A stretch of DNA of 43,511 bases from IMG/VR virus record IMGVR_UViG_3300012917_000009, positions 1 to 43,511 of that record; one strand, written 5' to 3'. The notes under the pieces are model-generated. The model did not search any database. It was given only the letters and a program-made list of their open reading frames with translations, and was not told the origin of the DNA. Source of the DNA: a virus. Positions 12,510-18,692 of this stretch are shown here, piece by piece. Positions within the stretch are counted from its first letter, which is position 1; the number at the start of each line of letters is the position of its first letter. Position numbers and translations under genes: made by a program.

Positions 12510-12842
12510 TCATGGCGTGATGATCACGACCACCGGCGCATTCGGCACCTTGAACGTCTGCGTGACTTCGGCCGACCGTGGACTCGTCAATCCAGACGTA
12601 TTGACGGCTTGCAGCACAAAGAAGTACGTCCCCGGTTGCGTGATGGTGAAACTGAAGGAGAGGACGTTGCCCACCGAGAAGACCGTCGTGTAGACACCGC
12701 TCGCCGTGCCGTACGAGAGCACGTACCCAGCGATGTCAGATTCTGGATTCGCGGTCCACGAGGCCGTCACCGCCTGCAGACGCGTCGCCCCCAGCACGAG
12801 CGCGAGGAGGATCGCGATGCACCGCCGTGTGATGGTCCTCAT
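12510..12842 (-). CDS. exported fibronectin type III protein
   Basis: A 110-residue protein with an N-terminal signal peptide (RTITRRCIAILLALVLGATR, then LQAV) and a single fibronectin type III domain: ASWTANPESDIAGYVLSYG, then GTYFFVLQAVNTSG and a short PRSAEV strand. Fn3 domains in phages usually sit on virion surfaces, but a Sec signal implies delivery into or through the host envelope. The protein ends PNAPVVVIITP, a tail echoed by the next gene and the gene at 15397. ATG 12842 was chosen because it begins the signal peptide; ATG 12872 and GTG 12908 are also open. Confidence 0.7.
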   Translation of the reverse strand: MRTITRRCIAILLALVLGATRLQAVTASWTANPESDIAGYVLSYGTASGVYTTVFSVGNVLSFSFTITQPGTYFFVLQAVNTSGLTSPRSAEVTQTFKVPNAPVVVIITP

Positions 12843-12909
12843 TGGAGTGGGCACGTCGCCATCGCCTTCCATGCCGTCCCCGTCCAGGATCCGGGAGCCA
12901 AGACCCACG

Positions 12910-13347
12910 CTACGGCGTTAGGACGATTGCCGTTGGGGCATTGGGGGAGGTTCCCGGTTCCGAGAAAGGGTTGGAGCCCGGTGAACTCGGCGACGCCCCC
13001 ACGCTATTGACGAACGACGCGACCATCGTGTCTATGGCCGAACCAAACGGCAGCTTGGAAATGGGGCCATTCGTCCCGTTGTCCTTGAGCACGCACCACG
13101 GCCCGGTGAGCAGGCCCGTAGGATTGAGGATCGGATCTGGGACCGAGATGGTCCGAGGATTGAGCACGGTTCCCGATGGCGTCACGGGGGCGGGCTGATT
13201 ACAGGTCCAGGCCGTGAGCACGGTTACGCTGGGCGTGCCCACCGGCGTCCCGCCCGTCATGGCCTGGAGGGTGATGCCAGTGATCGTCTGCGCGTGCGCG
13301 AGGGTGGGCACGAGCAGGACGGCGAGTATCAAAAGCAGACGTTTCAT
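12910..13347 (-). CDS. exported protein of unknown function
   Basis: A 145-residue protein with a textbook Sec signal peptide (MKRLLLILAVLLVPTLAHAQ, cut after about 19). The mature part is Pro/Thr/Gly-rich and probably beta-stranded, with two Cys (TAWTCNQPAP and GPWCVLKDN) that might form a disulphide. It ends SPNAPTAIVLTP. AAAGG lies 8 nt before the ATG at 13347; the frame is open to 13425 but that part has no signal character. Confidence 0.65.
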   Translation of the reverse strand: MKRLLLILAVLLVPTLAHAQTITGITLQAMTGGTPVGTPSVTVLTAWTCNQPAPVTPSGTVLNPRTISVPDPILNPTGLLTGPWCVLKDNGTNGPISKLPFGSAIDTMVASFVNSVGASPSSPGSNPFSEPGTSPNAPTAIVLTP

Positions 13348-13351
13348 GCGA

Positions 13352-13681
13352 TCAACCTTTCGACTCGGACACCGCCGAGACGGGAGCATTACTCGGAACG
13401 GAGCACGGGCGCGCATCGCGGCCATACCACGTGTCCCGTTGTTGCGTGGCCGTATTCCAGGCCGCCAAGCACGTGAGCAGGTACTGGGCGAGGATAAAAT
13501 CCGGGGTGTTCGAGGCGTTCTCGCGGCTGAATCGGTTAATCAATGATTCCAGGCCGCTGGCAAAGGCTTCCTCCGCGGTCGGATACCGGCGCCCGCAGTG
13601 GAGGCAGTTCCCGCCAGCCGTCCACTCATGCTGCCGAGCGGTTCCTTTGTCGCACCACTCAAGACTCGCTGGCATCGCCAT
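13352..13681 (-). CDS. unknown protein with zinc-binding Cys
   Basis: A 109-residue protein (MAMPASLEWCDKGTARQHEW, then GGNCLHCGRRYPTAEEAF). CLHC with the earlier Cys and His could hold zinc. A helical middle (LESLINRFSRE, then FILAQYLLTCLAAWNTA) follows. The ATG at 13681 has AAGGGTGA upstream, just after repeat copy 1. Family not recognised. Confidence 0.6.
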   Translation of the reverse strand: MAMPASLEWCDKGTARQHEWTAGGNCLHCGRRYPTAEEAFASGLESLINRFSRENASNTPDFILAQYLLTCLAAWNTATQQRDTWYGRDARPCSVPSNAPVSAVSESKG

Positions 13682-13691
13682 AGCTCACCCT

Positions 13692-13726
13692 TTCAGTGCC
13701 CGGCGCCAGGCCGGGGCGGGAGCCGA
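13692..13726. repeat. GC-rich dispersed repeat, copy 1
   Basis: TTCAGTGCCCGGCGCC followed by AGGCCGGGGCGGGAGCCGA. It lies between two minus-strand genes, 2 bp after the stop of one and just before the ribosome site of the next. CCCGGC and GCCGGG arms can form a hairpin. Same family as 14064-14092, 14593-14622 and 14714-14749. Confidence 0.75.
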
Positions 13727-13727
13727 A

Positions 13728-14048
13728 CTATGAACGTGGTTCAGTCCGTTGAATCACGCGCCCATCCGTCGCGACGCTGACCGTGCGCATTGTGGGCCAT
13801 TCTTCGTGATCGAAATGTTCGCCCTCATGCCCTGCACGCAATCGACAGCGCATCCGATGATGCGAGGGACCGAACCATTGCCAGCACCAGGACGGCTTCC
13901 GGTCGGTCGGTTGCGCATCGTCTCGTGACGCACGCTCATCAATGAGTACTTCCGTTTCATTGAGACCACGCCGACAGGATGGGCACCCATCATCCTTCGC
14001 CGTGTCCACGAAACCACCGCATCCATGCGGACAGGCGATAATCGTCAT
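13728..14048 (-). CDS. unknown multi-Cys protein
   Basis: A 106-residue protein with an N-terminal zinc-ribbon-like part (CPHGCGG at 6-12 and CPSC at 22-25) and a second motif MRCRLRAGHEGEHFDHEEWP near 66-85, the CxL-x-GHxGxH pattern common in uncharacterised phage proteins. GGAGTG precedes the ATG. It lies between repeat copies 1 and 2. Confidence 0.65.
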   Translation of the reverse strand: MTIIACPHGCGGFVDTAKDDGCPSCRRGLNETEVLIDERASRDDAQPTDRKPSWCWQWFGPSHHRMRCRLRAGHEGEHFDHEEWPTMRTVSVATDGRVIQRTEPRS

Positions 14049-14063
14049 TGCCCCTCACTCCTA

Positions 14064-14092
14064 TTCAGCGCCCGGCGACCGGCCGGGCGGAA
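14064..14092. repeat. GC-rich dispersed repeat, copy 2
   Basis: TTCAGCGCCCGGCGACC followed by GGCCGGGCGGAA; slightly shorter than the other copies. On the minus strand it encodes the last residues (SARPVAGR) and the stop of the gene at 14065-14304. Confidence 0.75.
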
Positions 14093-14304
14093 ACCTGCTT
14101 CGAGAATGTCTTCTTGAATCGCTGACGCACCGACGCCGTCTCGCGGTCATCGCGCTCTGCGGCCAGATACACACGACGCGACTTCGTCAGGCGCACACTT
14201 ATGACATGCACCAGCCCACAATCACAGCAGGCGAGCGCGTATCGGCGCGTGAGTGGCACTCTGAAGAACGCGCCATCCGTCCGCCAGGTGTAGCGGCGAT
14301 CCAT
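14065..14304 (-). CDS. unknown phage protein with CCDCGLVHVI motif
   Basis: A 79-residue protein starting MDRRYTWRTDGAFFRVPLTR and continuing ALACCDCGLVHVISVRLTKS, then a basic helical tail. The RVPL-xx-RYALACCDCGLxH pattern is recurrent in small phage proteins of unknown role and may bind a metal. The ATG at 14304 shares TAATG with the upstream stop. Its 3' end is formed by repeat copy 2. Confidence 0.65.
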   Translation of the reverse strand: MDRRYTWRTDGAFFRVPLTRRYALACCDCGLVHVISVRLTKSRRVYLAAERDDRETASVRQRFKKTFSKQVSARPVAGR

Positions 14305-14561
14305 TAACTCACTCCGCTCGCCGTGCCGACCGGGCGAGGGGACCGCTGAGCGCGGAAGACGGTGAGCGATAGTGGTGTCGCATCTCCACGACAGCCGCGA
14401 CACACCATGTTCTCGAGCGGCGGGGGGACATTGCCGGTCAAGATGGCGCAGACGTGGCCGCAGCTCAGGACAACATCCCACCAGCCCGGACGAGACGACA
14501 ACGGCTCAATGGTCCGTACCGATCGCAGGAATCGGGAGGGTGCCTTATCGTAATGACTCAT
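14304..14561 (-). CDS. small zinc-ribbon-like protein
   Basis: An 85-residue protein with WWDVVLSCGHVCAILTG and ENMVCRGCRGD, giving Cys-His and CxxC ligands typical of a single zinc site. The tail (PLSLTVFRAQRSPRPVGTAS) is basic. I chose the ATG at 14561; the frame is open to 14654 but overlaps the preceding gene. Function unknown. Confidence 0.6.
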   Translation of the reverse strand: MSHYDKAPSRFLRSVRTIEPLSSRPGWWDVVLSCGHVCAILTGNVPPPLENMVCRGCRGDATPLSLTVFRAQRSPRPVGTASGVS

Positions 14562-14772
14562 CAGTCTTCTCGTTGTCGTTCTTCGTCCTGTCGTGCCCGG
14601 CGACCGGCCGGGGCGGGAGACGCAGGGCCGGACAGATGACAGGCTCGTTTCCAACGAAGTCTTCGCACATCAACGACTTACCGTAGACAGATGCACGATC
14701 ATTTCCGCACCATTTCAGCGCCCGGCGACCCGGCCGGGGCGGGAGCCGACAAACTTTGCGGGCCGTTGCCAT
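14545..14772 (-). CDS. unknown Cys-containing protein built around two repeat copies
   Basis: A 75-residue frame from ATG 14772: MATARKVCRLPPRPGRRALK, then WCGNDRASVYGKSLMCEDFV and GNEPVICPALRLPPRPVAGH. Repeat copies 4 and 3 both encode RLPPRP in this frame. The four cysteines and the ICP-LRLPPRPVAG wording resemble other small phage proteins. The ribosome site is weak, and the frame remains open to 15216, so the start is uncertain. A shorter version could begin at ATG 14670. Confidence 0.45.
   Translation of the reverse strand: MATARKVCRLPPRPGRRALKWCGNDRASVYGKSLMCEDFVGNEPVICPALRLPPRPVAGHDRTKNDNEKTDESLR
14593..14622. repeat. GC-rich dispersed repeat, copy 3
   Basis: GTGCCCGGCGACCGGCC followed by GGGGCGGGAGACG, lying about 32 bp upstream of the ATG at 14561 and inside the 75-codon frame. 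Confidence 0.75.
14714..14749. repeat. GC-rich dispersed repeat, copy 4
   Basis: TTCAGCGCCCGGCGACCC followed by GGCCGGGGCGGGAGCCGA; the longest copy, with one extra C in the core. It is 92 bp from copy 3. Confidence 0.75.
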
Positions 14773-14963
14773 CTGTTCACTGTCCCGTCGGTAACGTGGA
14801 GATTCCTCTTCCCTCAGAGTGCTCGGACGAAAGGGCCCCACCGCCCAGGAAATGAGTGGGTTGGACCGTATGTACGACGCGTTAGACAATCTGAGTGTTA
14901 CCCCGGACACCGCCAGTTCCCAACGGGTTACCTGCGCCACCTGAAGGCTTGCACCCGCATGAG

Positions 14964-15320
14964 TTACGCCGCTGCCTGCCGCATCAACTGAGCCAGTTCG
15001 GCGCGCAACCGCTCCGCCGTGATCCGGTCCACCTCCCGATCCACGCGACGGATCAAGCGTTCGAGACGGGCATCGAACCGCCGATAATTTTCTGGCCGGC
15101 TCCGTCTGCTGGTCTTCTTCGCCTGGAGGGGACTGATTTCCCGGTGCGCGTCCAGCCGGGCACAGGCGGCCGCGCACCGCTCCAGGCTCCCCAACAAGCG
15201 ATCCAAGGTCTCCCACCCGTAGCAGGACTGACGGACCCCGACGAGTTGAATCATCAGGGTGCTCGGCTTCCGCGTTCCCTGAGTCACGGTGTCGAGATCG
15301 GTCTGGTGTCGGCGATCCAT
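14964..15320 (-). CDS. unknown basic helical protein
   Basis: A 118-residue, strongly basic protein with a long helical C-terminus (RFDARLERLIRRVDREVDRI, then ERLRAELAQLMRQAA) and three Cys in the middle (SCYGWE, ERCAAACARL). The ATG at 15320 shares TAATG with a tiny upstream gene. No family recognised; the 190 bp after it (14773-14963) hold no gene I can support. Confidence 0.6.
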   Translation of the reverse strand: MDRRHQTDLDTVTQGTRKPSTLMIQLVGVRQSCYGWETLDRLLGSLERCAAACARLDAHREISPLQAKKTSRRSRPENYRRFDARLERLIRRVDREVDRITAERLRAELAQLMRQAAA

Positions 15321-15400
15321 TACCACTGCTCCCACCAGACGGCGATCTGCTCGCGCCAGAGACTCAGCCGAATGATCAGCGCCGCAAGGTAATAGCTCAC
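15320..15400 (-). CDS. 26-residue Trp-rich minigene
   Basis: A tiny frame bounded by overlaps on both sides: GTG 15400 forms GTGA with the upstream stop, and its TAA forms TAATG with the next start. The product (SYYLAALIIRLSLWREQIAV, then WWEQW) is amphipathic and carries four Trp. Such a peptide could insert in a membrane. The coupled junctions are the main support for translation. Confidence 0.5.
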   Translation of the reverse strand: MSYYLAALIIRLSLWREQIAVWWEQW

Positions 15401-15738
15401 GGCGTCACGACAATCGCGCCCGGCGTGTTGATCTGCTTCGTCAACTTGTTCGCGATATCGATCCCAGCCGTCAACCCCTCAGCGACGACAGCGTTCAACG
15501 TCGTCGGATCCACGAGCACGGTCGCGCCCGTCGGGTCGTGCGCGAGATTGGCCGCCGAGACCATATCGACGGCGAGATGCTGGACGTGCGCCAGCTTTTG
15601 CACGCCAGTCTCCGGGCCCCAGAGCTTTTCGGCTTCGACGACGCCATCGACAATCTGACTCGTGACCGGGACGAGGGTTGGTTTCAGCCAGCCGAGGATG
15701 CCGGGAAGAAATCGGAGGACGACGTCGAACCATTTCAT
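15397..15738 (-). CDS. unknown phage protein, possibly holin-like
   Basis: A 113-residue protein beginning KWFDVVLRFLPGILGWLKP, a possible membrane-associated helix, then QIVDGVVEAEKLWGPETGVQ and KLAHVQHLAVDMV. The AE-x-GxxK-H pattern vaguely recalls LLH-type holins, but the hydrophobic segment is weak. It ends INTPGAIVVTP, like the two exported proteins at 12510-13347. The ATG at 15738 overlaps the upstream stop as ATGA. Confidence 0.55.
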   Translation of the reverse strand: MKWFDVVLRFLPGILGWLKPTLVPVTSQIVDGVVEAEKLWGPETGVQKLAHVQHLAVDMVSAANLAHDPTGATVLVDPTTLNAVVAEGLTAGIDIANKLTKQINTPGAIVVTP

Positions 15739-15905
15739 GCGAGCGCTCCTTGATCGGGCCATGTGCGCCTAGTGCGGCAGACTGCGCAGATCCACGTCCA
15801 GTGCTTCGTGGTCACGCCAGGCGTCGGACCCCACTGCAACAACATCTGCCCGTGGCCATGCGGACAGGGACAGGGCGTCAACGGATTCGGCCAGTCCTCA
15901 GCCAT
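15735..15905 (-). CDS. small zinc-ribbon protein
   Basis: A 56-residue protein (MAEDWPNPLTPCPCPHGHGQ, then WTWICAVCRTRRTWPD) with Cys/His pairs that would form a zinc ribbon. The ATG at 15905 overlaps the end of the methyltransferase gene by 8 nt. No function recognised. Confidence 0.6.
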   Translation of the reverse strand: MAEDWPNPLTPCPCPHGHGQMLLQWGPTPGVTTKHWTWICAVCRTRRTWPDQGALA

Positions 15906-16548
15906 GCCGCAACGCCTGCAGGAGCTGCTTGCCAATGAACGTCGTATACGCTGGCGGGATCGCCTGCGTGAGTTCGGCCGCCGTCATCCAGTCGATGCCC
16001 ATTTCGCGCGCCCACACTTCCTTGCTCGAGACCAGCATCGGTCGTGAGCCTTTTCGCCAGGCGCCGCCCTTGCCGTGACAGTGCCCGTAGACGCCCGTGA
16101 TGGGGTTCGAGTGATCACAGGGTTGTGGATGGAGCCCGAAGAGCGCCGGGGCCTCGAAGTGTCGATGCCGCTTCACGCCGAGCCCGAACATCGACCCGCA
16201 GAGGGTGAACGAGGGAACAACGGGCGCACCGGGTACGTTCTCGATCACCCACACGCGACCGGACCGAATCAACGCGTCCCGTGTTTGCGGCACGAGTTTC
16301 GGATACATCGCTTTCTTCGTGTGGTGAATCATGCCACTCTGTAAGTAGCCCTGACACGGCGGGCTGGCATGGATCGCATCGAACCCCGCCCCGAACGACT
16401 TCACGAACTCCAGCGCATCGGCTTGCACGAACTGAAACGGATACCGCGGCTGCGGTTTGATGTCCACGCCGACGATTTCCTCGAAGCCCGCGCGATGATA
16501 GCCCACCGCTGCCCCGCCCGCCCCGCAGAACAAATCCAGCAGTCTCAT
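15898..16548 (-). CDS. C5-cytosine DNA methyltransferase, compact
   Basis: A 216-residue enzyme that would methylate cytosine C5 using AdoMet. Motif I DLFCGAGGAAVG is at residues 5-16, motif IV ASPPCQGY with the catalytic Cys at about 61-68, motif VI VIENVPGAP near 100-108, motif VIII KRHRHFE near 125-131, and motif X AYTTFIGKQLLQAL near the end. It is much shorter than bacterial enzymes (usually over 300 residues), with a small target-recognition region, as in several phage versions. It is coupled to the zinc-ribbon gene upstream by ATGA and probably protects phage DNA. Confidence 0.92.
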   Translation of the reverse strand: MRLLDLFCGAGGAAVGYHRAGFEEIVGVDIKPQPRYPFQFVQADALEFVKSFGAGFDAIHASPPCQGYLQSGMIHHTKKAMYPKLVPQTRDALIRSGRVWVIENVPGAPVVPSFTLCGSMFGLGVKRHRHFEAPALFGLHPQPCDHSNPITGVYGHCHGKGGAWRKGSRPMLVSSKEVWAREMGIDWMTAAELTQAIPPAYTTFIGKQLLQALRHG

Positions 16549-16766
16549 GGCCGCAACGCCTTGTCGATCTGCCGCTTCATCCTGAGTCGCTCACACGCCC
16601 GGACCCGACAGCGGAAACACCGCCAATAGCGTGGCGGCTGAGCCATCGGCTGCCGGCAATCGACGCAGAGACCGTCCGCCCGTTGCTGGTGATTCCAGGT
16701 GCGATGGCGGACACGGATCCGCAGGCGCCGATCGGCCTCAGATGAAAAGGGTGCCGTCCTCGTCAT
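16545..16766 (-). CDS. basic zinc-ribbon protein
   Basis: A 73-residue, Arg-rich protein with CVDC near residue 34 and CFRC near 50, spaced as a zinc ribbon, followed by a basic helix VRACERLRMKRQIDKALRP. This would suit nucleic-acid binding. ATGA overlaps link it to the methyltransferase gene downstream and the membrane gene upstream. Confidence 0.65.
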   Translation of the reverse strand: MTRTAPFSSEADRRLRIRVRHRTWNHQQRADGLCVDCRQPMAQPPRYWRCFRCRVRACERLRMKRQIDKALRP

Positions 16767-17014
16767 GGGAGTTTATCCTTCAACTCCCGAATCTTGATCA
16801 GCACATCCTTGGTGCGCTCTTGGGCCTCATGATGGGCGACTTCAGCCGCCTCCTCGATCCGCGTCAATTGTCCCTTGATCTCCTGCACAATGACGGCGCC
16901 CTCCGCCTGAGAACGATTCAAACGAGAGCGATCCACCCGTCGCAACCAGACCGTCACGATAGGAACGGCCAGGACAATCGCCACGAGCACCCATCCTAAC
17001 ACCTGACGCCACAC
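16763..17014 (-). CDS. membrane-anchored coiled-coil protein, possible i-spanin-like
   Basis: An 83-residue protein with an N-terminal membrane anchor (VLGWVLVAIVLAVPIVTVWL, residues 5-24) and a long coiled coil to the end (VIVQEIKGQLTRIEEAAEVA, then HEAQERTKDVLIKIRELKDK). This topology matches inner-membrane spanins, but no outer-membrane lipoprotein partner was found. The GTG at 17014 shares TAGTG with the upstream stop. A role in virion assembly is an alternative. Confidence 0.55.
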   Translation of the reverse strand: MWRQVLGWVLVAIVLAVPIVTVWLRRVDRSRLNRSQAEGAVIVQEIKGQLTRIEEAAEVAHHEAQERTKDVLIKIRELKDKLP

Positions 17015-17268
17015 TATCGGGCCCCCCGTCGATAGAAGAGTCCGAACAATTGGAGGGCCGAGGCGCCGACCACGCCATACCCGAGCGTCTCAATCCGGCT
17101 CAGCCGTTCGTTCATGGCGCCGATTTCGGTTTCGAGCACCGAGAGCCGATGCTCGTTCTCTAACACTTTGAACTCGACGGGTTGCGCGGCCGCCACAATC
17201 AAGAGCAGCCCGAACCCGATCTGGGCCGCGCCGACACACCAGAAGGCGAGCCGGCTGAGACCACTCAT
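17014..17268 (-). CDS. two-pass membrane protein with central coil, possible holin
   Basis: An 84-residue protein with a membrane span at about 7-28 (LAFWCVGAAQIGFGLLLIVA), a coiled-coil middle (VLENEHRLSVLETEIGAMNE, then RLSRIETL) and a second hydrophobic stretch at the end (GVVGASALQLFGLF). It resembles small holins or XhlA-type membrane proteins. It is followed by the spanin-like gene and overlaps the upstream structural gene as ATGA, so lysis is plausible but unproven. Confidence 0.5.
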   Translation of the reverse strand: MSGLSRLAFWCVGAAQIGFGLLLIVAAAQPVEFKVLENEHRLSVLETEIGAMNERLSRIETLGYGVVGASALQLFGLFYRRGAR

Positions 17269-18689
17269 CGCATTTGCTCCAAGAGGGCATTCCGCTGCGC
17301 GGTCAGGGGGGATACCTGCAAATTCTTGAGGGCCTGAAGCGACGCGCGCCGTCTGGCCGACTCCGCCACCTGGCCTGCGGTCGTCGCCGCTTGATCCTCG
17401 TCGGGCACCGCAAAGAGCGGGGAGTCGGGATTGGCGTCTCGGAGCCGGCTCATCTGTCGAGCGTCCAAGCGCGCCCGCGCAGCGGCGACGGCTTCGGGCG
17501 ACGGTTGATTCGCGGCCGAAAATCCGGCTCGCGGCCGGTACGCGGCGTTGGCGCTCGCGACGTCGGCATCGGTCGGGATGCGCTGGCCCGCTCCTGGAAT
17601 CGCGTCGGCGCTCGTCAAGCCCAAGCGCGGAGGCGGTCCCCCTTCGGACTGGAAGACGCGGCCAAACCGTTCCTGCGCCCGTTCCTGGGCCACGGAGCGA
17701 CCGCTCCCGAGCTGGTCTGAGAGATCGATTTCGGTCGCTGCGGGCGCGGCGCGCGGCGCGCTGGCGGCTGCACGCATCCCTTCCAGGGAGGGCGCCATCG
17801 CGGGCGCGGACGCAGGGCCGGTGCCGCCCCCCGGCTTCAGGTACGTGGCGACGGCCTGCTGCATCTGCTGCTCGATCGCGGCGTTTTTCGCCGCACTGGC
17901 GGCCTGATCGGCCGGGGCGGCGGACGTTGGAGGTCTCCCACGCGGATACGAGGATCCGGGGACTTCGGTGCTCCGGATGGGCCAGCCTGTCTCATGGGGC
18001 GCGTTGCTGCTCACATTCGGCGCTTGTCGGTAGACGGGAACACGATTCCAGCTGCTGAGGTCCGGCGCTCCGGCTGAGACATCCCCCGCAGTGGCATCCC
18101 ACAGGTTCTTGAGGATCTTCCCACCTTTGGCGTATTTCCCGATGATCGGCAACTTCGAGGCGATGCCAAGTCCGGTATCCACAGCTTCGCTGCTCGGTCC
18201 GCGCAGGCCCTTTAAGGCTTGCCACGCGGCCGGGGCATATTGCAGCGCCTTGGCTCCCCCGTACGTGAGTGCGGCATCCCGGACTGGGCGATAGACCGCA
18301 TCGGTCATCGATTGGGGCGCCTTAGGGTCGTCGCGCGCCGCTTGTAAGGCTTCAGCGAGGGCCGAGGCACCTCCAACGACGCCAGCCGCGACGGGAATCG
18401 AGGCCCCAAACGTCGGCAACGAGGCGGCGAGTCCTGCTGCGGTCACGAGTTTCGTTGGGGTCGCCGCCTCGCCGACGCCACTCCTGAGACCCTTCCACCA
18501 GGAGCTGCCAGGCGACTCACTATCCGAGAGTCCTGGATGGTAGCCGTCGGCGCTCGGGTGCGCGTGCAACACGTTGGCGAGAAAATCCAGCGGCCCTTGC
18601 GGGGCGGTATTCTGCGGTGTCGCTGGCGGCGGCTGGCCGCCCGCCTGTCCCGTCCGTTGATCGTGGAAATCACTCAACCGTTGCGGCAT
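17265..18689 (-). CDS. putative internal virion/ejection protein 1
   Basis: A 474-residue, Ala/Pro/Gln-rich protein. Residues about 78-115 are hydrophobic (TKLVTAAGLAASLPTFGASI, then VAAGVVGGASALAEAL) and could enter a membrane; most of the rest is low complexity with short helices (MQQAVATYL, VAAARARLDARQMSRL). Long, Ala-rich proteins next to the portal-tail genes of podoviruses are often ejected with the DNA. No lytic domain is visible. It is the first of four such genes in a row. Confidence 0.5.
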   Translation of the reverse strand: MPQRLSDFHDQRTGQAGGQPPPATPQNTAPQGPLDFLANVLHAHPSADGYHPGLSDSESPGSSWWKGLRSGVGEAATPTKLVTAAGLAASLPTFGASIPVAAGVVGGASALAEALQAARDDPKAPQSMTDAVYRPVRDAALTYGGAKALQYAPAAWQALKGLRGPSSEAVDTGLGIASKLPIIGKYAKGGKILKNLWDATAGDVSAGAPDLSSWNRVPVYRQAPNVSSNAPHETGWPIRSTEVPGSSYPRGRPPTSAAPADQAASAAKNAAIEQQMQQAVATYLKPGGGTGPASAPAMAPSLEGMRAAASAPRAAPAATEIDLSDQLGSGRSVAQERAQERFGRVFQSEGGPPPRLGLTSADAIPGAGQRIPTDADVASANAAYRPRAGFSAANQPSPEAVAAARARLDARQMSRLRDANPDSPLFAVPDEDQAATTAGQVAESARRRASLQALKNLQVSPLTAQRNALLEQMR

Positions 18690-18692
18690 GAC

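Noticed and set aside
14545-15216. full 223-codon minus-strand frame
   Set aside because: The upstream half overlaps the gene at 14964-15320 in another frame and has no start signal; only the last 75 codons look coding.
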